A stretch of DNA of 8,916 bases, taken from positions 1-8,916 of the forward strand of contig JANJXE010000022.1 of assembly GCA_024709185.1 (NCBI GenBank), in the 5' to 3' direction. A program made the translations under genes and the position numbers. Position 1 is the first letter of the stretch. Each line of letters starts with the position of its first letter. The DNA comes from Paludibacter sp. (GTDB taxonomy: Bacteria > Bacteroidota > Bacteroidia > Bacteroidales > Paludibacteraceae). Shown piece by piece: positions 1-7,675 of this stretch. The notes under the pieces are model-generated. The model searched no databases. It was not told where the DNA came from and was given only the letters and a program-made list of their open reading frames with translations.

Positions 1-45
1 TTTTACATATCATGAATCTTATAACGATTGCGTAATAATATTGAT

Positions 46-537
46 TCAAAACTGGCTTCCTGATCCCATTAACTCGCGGAAAAAGGCTTTTACAAAAATA
101 ATCAATGCATAACCCAACCAATTACAAATACCATCCACAAACGACTCCCAGGGACGATTACCCATTGCAAATGCCTCGAGACGTCCCATCAGAATACAGT
201 TGGTAATAATCAATCCAATATACACCGAAAGCTGAACACTAACATCGTAGGCAAAGGCTTTCAGGATCTCACTTACTACGGTTACCAACGCTGCTACTAC
301 TACCAGCTGAACGATAATCCGGATTCGGTTCGGGATTGTATTACGCAACAGTGATATAATCACATTGGAAAAACCAAGAATTATTGTTACCGACAAGCCC
401 ATTACAATGGCAGGCTCCAGTTTGGCTGTTACCGCTAGCGCCGAACAGATTCCTAACACCTGAACGGCAATAGGATTATTTTTGCTTAATGGTCCTAAAA
501 AGACCTCTTTCGTTTTCTCAGAAAATATTTTACTCAT
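46..537 (-). CDS. nqrD: Na+-translocating NADH:quinone reductase subunit D, 3' end disrupted
   Basis: NqrD is a polytopic inner-membrane subunit of the Na+-NQR complex; with NqrE it holds an iron centre in the membrane. The first ~135 residues are typical of the family, including the two conserved cysteines in LGICSALAV (C31) and IITNCILMG (C114), which I take as the metal ligands. Family members run to about 205-210 residues, but this frame stops after 163 at a TGA (46-48). The same frame still resembles the family down to position 1, with further stops at 19-21 and 10-12, so this looks like a damaged or mis-sequenced full-length gene rather than a natural short form. Two normally conserved glycines read as C138 and W140. 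The start ATG (535-537) overlaps the nqrC stop by 4 bases and has a good Shine-Dalgarno sequence. Identity is secure; the state of the 3' end is not. Confidence 0.9.
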   Translation of the reverse strand: MSKIFSEKTKEVFLGPLSKNNPIAVQVLGICSALAVTAKLEPAIVMGLSVTIILGFSNVIISLLRNTIPNRIRIIVQLVVVAALVTVVSEILKAFAYDVSVQLSVYIGLIITNCILMGRLEAFAMGNRPWESFVDGICNWLGYALIIFVKAFFRELMGSGSQF

Positions 538-1256
538 TGTACTGTTCCTCCCACTGTTGATTGTTTAAAATAAGCAGCATATTGTCCCAGACAATCCTGC
601 AGCATTTTCTCAACTCCTTTACTGGTAATGGTACCGCCCGAAATGCCATCCACATAATCCAGGCCTTCAGCGGTCTGACCGGGTTTTACAATGGCGATAG
701 ACATAAATTCACGCTGGTCATTAAGAATCGATTTTCCGATGAATTTTTCCTGAAAATCTTTTAATGCAATTTCAGCTCCCAGACCAGGTGTTTCGCTGGA
801 GTGCGAAAAATAGGTACCGTAAATCGTATTCATATCTTCGTTTAGTGCAATGTAACCCCAGATAGGTCCCCAGAGTCCTGCTCCAAACAACGAGATAATA
901 TATTTCTTCGATCCATCCACATTAGCTACAAAAAGTGGCAATTCGCGTTTTTCCAGCGGCTTTGCCAGTTCTTTCTTAAGCACGATGTCGAACGCTTTTA
1001 CTGCTGGAGAGGCTATTACTTCGGCATTTGAATTCACCACCTGCTCTTCTGTGATATACTTCGTCCACAGTGCTTTTGCGTCCTGACCTTCTGTATCAAT
1101 ATTGAGCGAGCTCAATATTTGCTTCATTTTATCCAACTCAACATTGGTATTCTGAATGTCCTTCAGCGATCCCGATACGAGGGCCAGCACCAGCGCCACG
1201 ATAACTACCATCACCGTAGCGTATAATAAGGTATAACTGTTATTATTTGTATTCAT
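534..1256 (-). CDS. nqrC: Na+-translocating NADH:quinone reductase subunit C (covalent FMN)
   Basis: NqrC is anchored by one N-terminal helix (residues ~10-31, [20 protein letters not shown]) and carries a covalently bound FMN in its periplasmic FMN-binding domain, passing electrons within the Na+-NQR complex. The protein has 240 residues, near the usual NqrC length. The domain shows [11 protein letters not shown] near residues 153-163 and the flavinylation motif [10 protein letters not shown] near residues 203-212; T209 is the expected phosphoester-linked FMN threonine. The motif is SGGT rather than the textbook SGAT, a conservative change. The ATG has a clear AAAAGGAG site 8 bases upstream. 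It sits 15 bases after nqrB and overlaps nqrD by 4 bases. FMN attachment needs an ApbE flavin transferase, which is not encoded in this window. Confidence 0.96.
   Translation of the reverse strand: MNTNNNSYTLLYATVMVVIVALVLALVSGSLKDIQNTNVELDKMKQILSSLNIDTEGQDAKALWTKYITEEQVVNSNAEVIASPAVKAFDIVLKKELAKPLEKRELPLFVANVDGSKKYIISLFGAGLWGPIWGYIALNEDMNTIYGTYFSHSSETPGLGAEIALKDFQEKFIGKSILNDQREFMSIAIVKPGQTAEGLDYVDGISGGTITSKGVEKMLQDCLGQYAAYFKQSTVGGTVQ
546..552 (-). promoter_or_regulatory. Shine-Dalgarno sequence of nqrD
   Basis: The minus strand reads GGGAGGA, 8 bases before the nqrD ATG and inside the 3' end of nqrC. Together with the 4-base stop/start overlap it supports this start and suggests translational coupling. 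A strong Shine-Dalgarno sequence is notable because many Bacteroidota genes lack one. Confidence 0.6.
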
Positions 1257-1264
1257 ACTGTTTT

Positions 1265-1272
1265 CTCCTTTT
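1265..1272 (-). promoter_or_regulatory. Shine-Dalgarno sequence of nqrC
   Basis: The minus strand reads AAAAGGAG, 8 bases before the nqrC ATG, beginning in the nqrB stop codon. It fixes the nqrC start and fits polycistronic translation of the operon. Confidence 0.6.
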
Positions 1273-2477
1273 TAAGCCTTGATTTGTGCCCGTTTGAGAC
1301 GCTTTTTGATATTGGCATCCACTACATAGTAGTCGATCAGCGGAGCAAAGATATTCATGAACAGAATCGCAAGCATCATTCCTTCTGGATAACCGGGGTT
1401 CAGTACACGAATGATGATGGTAAATGCACCAATCATGAACCCATAAATCCACTTGCCGGTTTCGGTACGGGCGGATGTTACTGGATCGGTAGCCATAAAT
1501 ACAGCACCGAAGGCAAAACCTCCGAATACCAGGTGATTGTACCATTCCAGGTTAGCATAGGCAGTATCCGGACCGATGATATTGAAAACGTAAGCCATAA
1601 TTGCTCCACCTCCAAATACAGAGAAGATCACTTTCCAGCTTGCAACGCCCGTAAGCAACAGTAGTCCGGCACCCAGCAGAATGGCCAGGGTTGATGTTTC
1701 GCCCATAGAACCTGGTATTAACCCCAGGAATCCATCGATAAAACTTATCGGATTGCCCAGCGTATCCGTAAGCGATGCAGTGGCACCAGGAGCAGTAGCT
1801 ACTTCACCAAGCACCGTAGCACCGGAGAAAGAATCAACCGGTGTACCTTCACCTAAGCCAAAGGTAGTACCGGTGCGTACCCACACCTTGTCGCCCGACA
1901 TGAAGGTTGGATAGGCAAAGAAAAGAAAAGCGCGGGCCACCAACGCCACGTTAAAGATATTCATACCTGTTCCGCCAAACACTTCTTTGGCAAATACAAC
2001 TGCAAATGCAGTAGCAACAGCTACCATCCACAGCGGAGTATCAACAGGTACAATGAGCGGAATCAGCATCCCGGAAACAAGAAATCCTTCCTGAACTTCA
2101 TGACCCTTGATTTGTGCGATAACGAATTCGATACCCAGCCCAACCCCATACGATACGATAATCGTTGGGATAATGGCAAGTGCACCAAACAGGAACATAT
2201 CCCAGAAACCAACTTCCTGACCAATGGCCAGGTAATGCTGATAACCAATATTATACATGCCGAAAAGAAGGGCAGGCACCATGGCCAGAACCACCACTAT
2301 CATCGTACGCTTTGAATCGATGGCATCGTGAATGTGTGTGCCACGTTTCGAAGTTATATTTGGCGTAAAGAGAAATGTCTCAAAGCCATCGAAAACTGAA
2401 TGCAGTTTTTCAAACTTACCGCCTTTCGAAAAGTGCGGCTTCAGTTGATCTACATATTTTCTTAATTTATTACTCAT
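1272..2477 (-). CDS. nqrB: Na+-translocating NADH:quinone reductase subunit B (covalent FMN)
   Basis: NqrB is the large membrane subunit of Na+-NQR; it carries a covalent FMN and, in characterised complexes, riboflavin, and forms part of the sodium path. The 401-residue protein is of normal length. After a soluble N-terminal stretch (~1-55) come many hydrophobic helices (for example ~57-75, ~96-120, ~131-164, ~263-300, ~313-330 and ~345-385). The flavinylation motif SFSGAT ends at T221, the expected FMN attachment site. FAKEVFGGTGMNIFNVALVA and FMATDPVTSARTETGKW are family signatures. The ATG (2475-2477) comes one base after the nqrA stop, so expression is surely linked to nqrA. There are no breaks or missing key residues. 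Confidence 0.97.
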   Translation of the reverse strand: MSNKLRKYVDQLKPHFSKGGKFEKLHSVFDGFETFLFTPNITSKRGTHIHDAIDSKRTMIVVVLAMVPALLFGMYNIGYQHYLAIGQEVGFWDMFLFGALAIIPTIIVSYGVGLGIEFVIAQIKGHEVQEGFLVSGMLIPLIVPVDTPLWMVAVATAFAVVFAKEVFGGTGMNIFNVALVARAFLFFAYPTFMSGDKVWVRTGTTFGLGEGTPVDSFSGATVLGEVATAPGATASLTDTLGNPISFIDGFLGLIPGSMGETSTLAILLGAGLLLLTGVASWKVIFSVFGGGAIMAYVFNIIGPDTAYANLEWYNHLVFGGFAFGAVFMATDPVTSARTETGKWIYGFMIGAFTIIIRVLNPGYPEGMMLAILFMNIFAPLIDYYVVDANIKKRLKRAQIKA

Positions 2478-2478
2478 A

Positions 2479-3852
2479 TTATTCCAGTTCTTTTTTCATT
2501 AAATCAAGCGATTCACGCACGATTTGTTGAAGTGGTAATTTTGAAGTACACACAAATTCGCACAAAGCTACATCCTCAGGAGCTATTTCATACGCTCCCA
2601 AAGCTTCCATTTTATCAATGTCTTTGGTAATCATTGCCTTAAACAGATACTCAGGATAGATGTCCATCGGAAGCACCTTGTCGTACTCGCCCGACATAAT
2701 AATGGCACGACGACCACCCATCAGGCGGGCATCCCACTGATAACGGATGTGTCCAAAGAGTTTGCTGACTAATTTACTTTCGAGAAGTGGTGCAAGGTAA
2801 GCGCGACTCATGCTGAAACGACGAATGCGGGGCATTCCCCATCCAAGCAACTCGTGTGTTTCATTGCCTTCCTCCATGATCGTAATCTGAGTCGAATAGG
2901 GATCAATGTAACCGTTACCTGCAATTTTTTCTCCTGTAAGTATGTTACCACTGATAATCCGATGGGTTGAGTTGCCTTTGATTTTGTCCTTCAGCAATTC
3001 TTCCAGTTTTACGCCCGGGAGTAGTTTAAAATACTGGGGTGCTTTTGCACTCGGGCCGGTTAGTGCTACGGTTCGGGTCAGATCAACAACTCCTTTGTTG
3101 AAAAAACGACCAATAAATACCACATCCTGAGCATTCACGGTGAACACAACTTCTCCTTTATTGACCGGACTAATGTGATTAATCTGAACACCCACATTTC
3201 CAACAGGATGTGGACCTGCATACTCGGTAATGGCAGCGTTTCTCACTGCATGGAAGGGTGATTTCTTTCCGGCACGAACACCCAGATGAACCGGTGCCAA
3301 CTTGGCCAGCACATCGATACCCATCTGAAAATCGGCCATCTGACTTCCCAATACAAAATCATTGTTGGGTGCCAGTGGAGCGGTATCAAAGGAAGAAACG
3401 AAAACTGCTTTCGGAGTACTGGTCGGGGCTGCAATCACATCGTAGGGACGTTGTTTGATATACACCCATAATCCAGCCTGCTGCAGTTGAAGTACCAGTT
3501 GTTCACGTGTACTTCCAGCCAGAGAAGGTTTTTCAAAATCAGCGTATTCCATTTTACCATCGCTTTCGATGAGAATACTGATGATTTTACGACGTTCACC
3601 TCTGTTTTTTGACTTAACGACTCCACTTACGGGCGATACAAACTTTGTATCGGGGAACTGCTTGTCGAAAAACACCGGAGAACCTGCCTTCACTACATCA
3701 CCCTCTTTCACCATTAACTTTGGTGTAATTCCGTGGTAGCAATCCGGTATCATAGCAAAATCGCGTGTTAGCACGGCCGAACCGATACTTTCCACTGCTT
3801 TACCATTTACAGGAATATCCAAACCACGTTTTGTCGTTATCAGGTTTGCCAT
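2479..3852 (-). CDS. nqrA: Na+-translocating NADH:quinone reductase subunit A
   Basis: NqrA is the cytoplasmic-side soluble subunit of Na+-NQR, related to RnfC and implicated in quinone binding. The 457 residues match the usual ~450. It opens with the characteristic ITTKRGLDIPVNGK, followed by a barrel-sandwich/biotinyl-like part (MVKEGDVVKAGSPVFF near 47-62 and FVSPVSGVV near 71-79). AGPHPVGNVGVQINHISPVN lies near 212-231, and a C-terminal segment contains LLGWGMP near 335-341 and LCEFVC near 430-435. It is the first gene of the operon, as in other nqr loci, with a candidate promoter about 70 bases upstream. No obvious Shine-Dalgarno sequence precedes the ATG (3850-3852), which is common for leading genes in Bacteroidota. 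Confidence 0.97.
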   Translation of the reverse strand: MANLITTKRGLDIPVNGKAVESIGSAVLTRDFAMIPDCYHGITPKLMVKEGDVVKAGSPVFFDKQFPDTKFVSPVSGVVKSKNRGERRKIISILIESDGKMEYADFEKPSLAGSTREQLVLQLQQAGLWVYIKQRPYDVIAAPTSTPKAVFVSSFDTAPLAPNNDFVLGSQMADFQMGIDVLAKLAPVHLGVRAGKKSPFHAVRNAAITEYAGPHPVGNVGVQINHISPVNKGEVVFTVNAQDVVFIGRFFNKGVVDLTRTVALTGPSAKAPQYFKLLPGVKLEELLKDKIKGNSTHRIISGNILTGEKIAGNGYIDPYSTQITIMEEGNETHELLGWGMPRIRRFSMSRAYLAPLLESKLVSKLFGHIRYQWDARLMGGRRAIIMSGEYDKVLPMDIYPEYLFKAMITKDIDKMEALGAYEIAPEDVALCEFVCTSKLPLQQIVRESLDLMKKELE

Positions 3853-3921
3853 ACTATAGTAATAAGTGTTTGATATTTAAAATATTACTGCGAAATAATA
3901 CAATCTCTCAAAAAAACGCCA

Positions 3922-3929
3922 CAAAAATA
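3922..3929 (-). promoter_or_regulatory. Candidate -7 box of the nqr operon promoter
   Basis: The minus strand reads TATTTTTG, a match to the Bacteroidota -7 consensus TAnnTTTG. Transcription would start near 3915, giving a leader of roughly 60 bases before the nqrA ATG. I see no good TTTG -33 element at the usual distance, so this rests on one box in an AT-rich region. Confidence 0.4.
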
Positions 3930-3997
3930 CAACTTTTTCAGATTATAATCACTATAAATAATGAAATTTTTCCGCATATTGAGTAAAGAATTTTATT

Positions 3998-4005
3998 TAC
4001 ATTTG
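3998..4005 (+). promoter_or_regulatory. -7 box of the T9SS plug/radical SAM/cyuA promoter
   Basis: TACATTTG matches TAnnTTTG exactly. A TTG at 3979-3981 lies 16 bases upstream, a little close for the usual -33 element. Transcription would start near 4012, about 18 bases before the ATG at 4030. This rules against the longer in-frame start at 3961, which would lie upstream of the transcript. Confidence 0.5.
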
Positions 4006-4029
4006 CAACGTGATAATGCGGGAGAAAGT

Positions 4030-5295
4030 ATGAAGTTAAAAGGACTGATTTTTATTTTTGTTTTTACGATGGTTCAATGGGGCTATCCGGGTGTTTATCG
4101 TACAAAGGTTTTTGCCCCTAACATAAAAACATTTACAGTCGGAATTGCTGGTGAAAAATATTCACTCCCGCATATAGCGCTTAATAGCCATGAAATGCTC
4201 GAAATTCGTTTCGATGAGATGTCGCACGAAACCAGGGCTTTCAGCTACAAATTAATCCACTGCAACGCCGACTGGACACAATCCGAACTAGCAACTACCG
4301 AATTCCTCGAAGGTTTTACGCATGCCGATATTTCACAGTCGGAAAGGTCGGTTAACACATCTTACTTATATACCCATTACCATTTTCAACTTCCCAACGA
4401 GGAGTTGCGATTTCGGGTATCCGGAAATTATGTGGTCCAAATCTATCAGGATAATCAACAGGATAAACCGGTAGCACAAGCCTGTTTTTCGGTGTACGAA
4501 CCCAAAGCGGGCATCGAAGCTATGGTACGACCCAATACAGATACTGAAATTAATGGCCGTTACCAGCAACTCGACTTCGTGGTCAACCTGAGTGGTTATT
4601 ATGTGCGGGAACCCATGAATGAAATCAAGGTTACCGTGCGCCAGAACAACCGTTTCGACACTGAAGTGACCAACCTTAGCCCCACTTCGCTTACAAGTTC
4701 TAAACTTAGTTTCACCAACAATAAAGCACTGATTTTTGAAGGTGGAAGTGAGTTCCGTTCGTTCGACATCTCGTCGGTTTATGCTGCCGGGCGGGGTGTG
4801 GAGGAAGTGACTCTGAAAAACAAACAATTTGAGGCATGGCTTACAACCGATAAAGTGCGTCGCGGGAAGTATGAATTCGATTTTGATGTGAATGGCCGTT
4901 TTCTGATTCACCATCAGGAAGCTTTTAACGATGTCGACACCGAAGCCGATTACCTGCCCGTACATTTCAGTCTGGATGCACCTCACCCTTTTTTCGATGG
5001 CATGCTCTACCTGGGTGGGGAAATGGTCTACAACCTGATGGACCAAAACAACAGGATGAACTACAACAACCAGCGCAAACGCTACGAACAAACGATTCTG
5101 CTAAAGCAGGGTGGATACAATTACCAGTACCGATTTGTCCCCAAAGGACAAAATGTGGCCAGCGTTATGCGAACAGAGGGTTCATACTGGCAAACCCGCA
5201 ACGAATATACTATCTATGTGTATCACCGACCCTGGGGCGAACGCTACGATAAACTTATTGGTATTCGCACCGTCACCAACAGCGGGATGGAATAA
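4030..5295 (+). CDS. Type IX secretion system plug protein (DUF5103 family)
   Basis: This resembles the DUF5103 / T9SS_plug family, found in Bacteroidota. In Flavobacterium johnsoniae the Plug protein closes the periplasmic opening of the SprA outer-membrane translocon. The 421-residue protein has an N-terminal export signal (hydrophobic run at residues ~5-17, LIFIFVFTMV) and is otherwise soluble and beta-rich. The family signature FSYKLIHCNADWTQSELATTEFLEGF spans residues ~71-96. The C-terminal part (YLPVHFSLDAPHPFFDG near 308-324, then NNQRKRYEQTILLKQGGYNYQYRF near 346-369) is also typical, as is the end NEYTIYVYHRPWGERYDKLIG. I chose the ATG at 4030 because GGAGAAAG lies just upstream, the signal peptide begins there and the promoter box lies before it; an in-frame ATG at 3961 would add 23 residues. 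No other T9SS genes are present here. Confidence 0.88.
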   Translation: MKLKGLIFIFVFTMVQWGYPGVYRTKVFAPNIKTFTVGIAGEKYSLPHIALNSHEMLEIRFDEMSHETRAFSYKLIHCNADWTQSELATTEFLEGFTHADISQSERSVNTSYLYTHYHFQLPNEELRFRVSGNYVVQIYQDNQQDKPVAQACFSVYEPKAGIEAMVRPNTDTEINGRYQQLDFVVNLSGYYVREPMNEIKVTVRQNNRFDTEVTNLSPTSLTSSKLSFTNNKALIFEGGSEFRSFDISSVYAAGRGVEEVTLKNKQFEAWLTTDKVRRGKYEFDFDVNGRFLIHHQEAFNDVDTEADYLPVHFSLDAPHPFFDGMLYLGGEMVYNLMDQNNRMNYNNQRKRYEQTILLKQGGYNYQYRFVPKGQNVASVMRTEGSYWQTRNEYTIYVYHRPWGERYDKLIGIRTVTNSGME

Positions 5296-5318
5296 TTCCT
5301 CCCGATTAACCAGTTATT

Positions 5319-6242
5319 ATGACACGTTACACCAGTTACACAACAATATTGCGCTCGCAGTTCGACTGCCGTGTTCAGAAAATTTCCATCAATGCAGGAT
5401 TTACCTGTCCCAATCGCGACGGCAGTAAGGGACGCGGAGGATGTACCTATTGCAATAATCAGACATTTGTTCCGGGCTATTGCCTGCCTGTAAAGTCCAT
5501 CACTCAGCAAATAGATGAGGGAATATCGTTTTTCAACAAAAAAGAAAAATACGCTGATCAGGCCTATGTGGCTTATTTTCAATCTTATACCAACACCTAC
5601 GACAGCCTTGAGAAACTGGAGTCGGTGTATGGTGAAGCCATCCGGCATCCCCGGGTAAAAGGCATCGTTGTAGGTACACGTCCCGATTGTGTGGATGAAC
5701 GTATCCTCTCCTACTTTGCCAGCCTTGCACGCGAACGGTATGTGATGATTGAATACGGAATTGAATCTACTTCTGATGAAACGCTGGAGCGCATAAACCG
5801 TGGCCACGACTACCAATGCGCTGTGGACGCAATTCACCTGACAGCCTCCATGGAATTACCCGTTGGTGCTCACATGATTTTAGGACTTCCCGGCGAGGAC
5901 CGCGATACCATTCTGGGGCATGCCGACCGACTGAGCGAGTTACCGCTAAATGCACTGAAGTTGCATCAACTTCAATTGGTGAGGGGAACTCTAATGGCAA
6001 AGGAAGCCCGTGAGTATCCCGAGCGTTTCACCTTTTTCACAGCAGATGAGTACACTGATTTGGTGGTCGATTTTCTCGAACGACTAAATCCGGCCATTGC
6101 CATCGAGCGCTTCGTTTCGCAATCGCCCCGTTCGTTCTTAATTTCACCGGATTGGGGATTGAAAAATTTTGAGTTTGTAAATCTGGTTGAAAAGAGACTG
6201 GAAGAGCGGGATACCTGGCAGGGAAGAAAATTTAAACACTAA
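5319..6242 (+). CDS. Radical SAM protein of the YhcC/TIGR01212 family
   Basis: The 307-residue protein has the family's unusual radical SAM cluster motif: C30-x11-C42-x2-C45 within TCPNRDGSKGRGGCTYCNN, instead of the common CxxxCxxC. These cysteines should bind the [4Fe-4S] cluster that cleaves S-adenosylmethionine. Other conserved pieces are GTRPDC (119-124), EYGIES with RINRGHD (145-163) and HMILGLPGE (185-193). From memory, a Bacillus relative (YtqA, renamed MnmL) is linked to wobble-uridine modification in tRNA; the family is otherwise poorly characterised, and no YtqB-like methyltransferase is adjacent. The gene begins 23 bases after the T9SS plug gene and ends 4 bases before cyuA, so it sits mid-operon. 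Length is normal and no key residue is missing. Confidence 0.9.
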   Translation: MTRYTSYTTILRSQFDCRVQKISINAGFTCPNRDGSKGRGGCTYCNNQTFVPGYCLPVKSITQQIDEGISFFNKKEKYADQAYVAYFQSYTNTYDSLEKLESVYGEAIRHPRVKGIVVGTRPDCVDERILSYFASLARERYVMIEYGIESTSDETLERINRGHDYQCAVDAIHLTASMELPVGAHMILGLPGEDRDTILGHADRLSELPLNALKLHQLQLVRGTLMAKEAREYPERFTFFTADEYTDLVVDFLERLNPAIAIERFVSQSPRSFLISPDWGLKNFEFVNLVEKRLEERDTWQGRKFKH

Positions 6243-6246
6243 TATT

Positions 6247-7575
6247 ATGGACATCGGGTTACGTAGTAAAATTATCAGCTTGATGGAACGGGAAGTTATT
6301 CCTGCTATCGGATGTACCGAACCCATCTCGGTTGCACTTGCAGTTGCTAAAGTGAAGGAATTGCTGGGCATGGTGCCCGATTTTATTGATGTTCAGCTGA
6401 GTGCAAATGTCTTGAAGAATGCAATGGGTGTGGGGATTCCCGGCACGGGTATGTACGGATTACCTATTGCTATAGCCATGGGCGCTATTGCAGGTAAATC
6501 GGAGTATGGTCTGGAAGTGTTAAAAGACAGCAACCCGGATCTGTTGGAAATGGGGAAACGCTTTATTCTGGATAAAAAGCTGAAAGTCAGCTTAAAAGAA
6601 GATTGCTCTGAGAAACTCTATATTGAAGTTACCGGTCAGGCAGGTGAGCATACAGCCAGGGCTATAATCAGTGGTGAACATACCCGATTTGTACTCTGGG
6701 AAAAGAATGAAGAGCTATTATTTGACAGCACCAAATTGGCTCATCCTGCCAGCCACATTTCCGGAACAAACATACAGACATCCCCCCGGACAAACACTTC
6801 AAGTTGTTCTGCTGATACGAATGAACCGGAATTATCCTTCGATATAGTCTGCGATTTTGCATGTACGACTCCCATCGACGACTTACGTTTTATACTCAAA
6901 ACTGTAGAAATCAATAAGGCCGCTGCAGCTGAATCATTGAAAGGCACTTATGGTCATGGGGTTGCACAAACCTTATCGAGCGGATTGATGGGTAACAACG
7001 TTTATACGCACATGCTTTCGTATACGGCAGCAGCCTGCGATGCCCGTATGGCCGGTGCCATGATACCTGTTATGAGTAATTCGGGAAGTGGTAATCAGGG
7101 AATTACAGCTACACTTCCTGTTTCGGTATTTGCAGAGGAGACTGGTAAAAGTGAAGAAGATCTGATTCGCGCGTTAACTCTGAGTCACCTGATGACTATC
7201 TATATAAAGCAAAGTCTGGGAAGGCTTTCGGGGCTTTGTGGTGCCGTGGTGGCCGCTACCGGTTCGAGTTGTGGCATCACCTACCTGATGGGAGGCAGCC
7301 GTGAACAAATAGGATACGCCATTAAAAACATGATTGGCAACATCACTGGTATGATATGCGATGGAGCCAAGCCGAGTTGTACCCTGAAGGTTTCGAATGG
7401 TGTTTCTACAGCTATGTTATCGGCAATGATGGCAATAGATAATAAGGTAGTTACTGCTGTGGAAGGTATAGCCGATGACGAGGTGGACAAAACCATTGCC
7501 AACCTCACCAAGATTGGTCGCTTTGGCATGTTGGAAACCGACCGGATGATACTGGAGATAATGACGAGCAAATAA
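6247..7575 (+). CDS. cyuA: L-cysteine desulfidase, UPF0597/CyuA (YhaM) family
   Basis: Members of this family (E. coli CyuA/YhaM, Methanocaldococcus CdsB) use an iron-sulphur cluster to break L-cysteine into pyruvate, ammonia and sulphide in the cytoplasm. The 442-residue protein shows IPAIGCTEP with C23, SSGLMGNNVYTHMLSYTAAA (245-264), SNSGSGNQGITATLP (277-291), LCGAVVAATGSSCGI (C331, C342) and MICDGAKPSC (C371, C378). C23, C331 and C371 match the spacing I recall for the three ligand cysteines of CdsB; this pairing is from memory, not an alignment. Related fold segments occur in iron-sulphur L-serine dehydratases, but GCTEP and the overall order favour the cysteine enzyme. The ATG at 6247, 4 bases after the upstream stop, starts the family's normal N-terminus; an upstream in-frame ATG at 6187 overlaps the previous gene. 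A polar Ser/Thr/Asn-rich stretch lies near residues 165-197. Confidence 0.88.
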   Translation: MDIGLRSKIISLMEREVIPAIGCTEPISVALAVAKVKELLGMVPDFIDVQLSANVLKNAMGVGIPGTGMYGLPIAIAMGAIAGKSEYGLEVLKDSNPDLLEMGKRFILDKKLKVSLKEDCSEKLYIEVTGQAGEHTARAIISGEHTRFVLWEKNEELLFDSTKLAHPASHISGTNIQTSPRTNTSSCSADTNEPELSFDIVCDFACTTPIDDLRFILKTVEINKAAAAESLKGTYGHGVAQTLSSGLMGNNVYTHMLSYTAAACDARMAGAMIPVMSNSGSGNQGITATLPVSVFAEETGKSEEDLIRALTLSHLMTIYIKQSLGRLSGLCGAVVAATGSSCGITYLMGGSREQIGYAIKNMIGNITGMICDGAKPSCTLKVSNGVSTAMLSAMMAIDNKVVTAVEGIADDEVDKTIANLTKIGRFGMLETDRMILEIMTSK

Positions 7576-7675
7576 TCACTATCGAAATACTTTCCTTATA
7601 TCCCGAAAGTTAAAAAAAACGTTCATATCCACCTTGAAATTCCGAAAAAAAGACTATCTTTGCACCGCTTTACAA
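7576..7675 (+). other. Spacer between cyuA and tRNA-Arg
   Basis: These 100 bases hold the tRNA promoter. I see no convincing hairpin terminator for the cyuA operon; there are A-rich runs near 7612 and 7645 but no stem in front of a T run. Confidence 0.4.
7634..7662 (+). promoter_or_regulatory. Promoter of the tRNA-Arg gene
   Basis: TATCTTTG (7655-7662) matches the -7 consensus TAnnTTTG, and a TTG (7634-7636) lies 18 bases upstream as a plausible -33 element. Transcription would start near 7669, a few bases before the mature tRNA 5' end. The tRNA therefore appears to be its own unit rather than the tail of the cyuA operon. Confidence 0.65.

Larger units (their letters stand above)
3853..4029. 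promoter_or_regulatory. Divergent promoter region between nqrA and the T9SS plug gene
   Basis: This AT-rich 177-base gap separates divergent genes and holds one candidate TAnnTTTG box for each direction (3922-3929 minus, 3998-4005 plus). I see no hairpin, riboswitch-like structure or clear operator in it. A regulator binding here could in principle affect both units, but nothing in the sequence demonstrates that. Confidence 0.5.

Noticed and set aside
1..48. UGA read as glycine (genetic code 25), since two of the nqrD stops are TGA at glycine positions
   Set aside because: A TAA also interrupts the same frame at an expected tyrosine, TGA serves as a normal stop for nqrC and the channel gene, and no other gene here has internal TGA.
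1..60. Frameshift as the cause of the early nqrD stop
   Set aside because: The other two frames give no NqrD-like sequence, whereas the original frame continues to match the expected tail beyond the stops.
3961..4029. 23-residue N-terminal extension of the T9SS plug protein
   Set aside because: The promoter box at 3998-4005 lies inside it, and the signal peptide and Shine-Dalgarno sequence fit the ATG at 4030.
4366..5091. 241-residue minus-strand open frame
   Set aside because: It is antisense to the well-supported T9SS plug gene and resembles no family I recognise.
5244..5837. 197-residue minus-strand open frame
   Set aside because: It spans the end of one recognised gene and the start of the next on the other strand and has no recognisable motif.
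6187..6246. Earlier in-frame start for cyuA
   Set aside because: It lies inside the radical SAM gene in another frame, and the family N-terminus begins at 6247.
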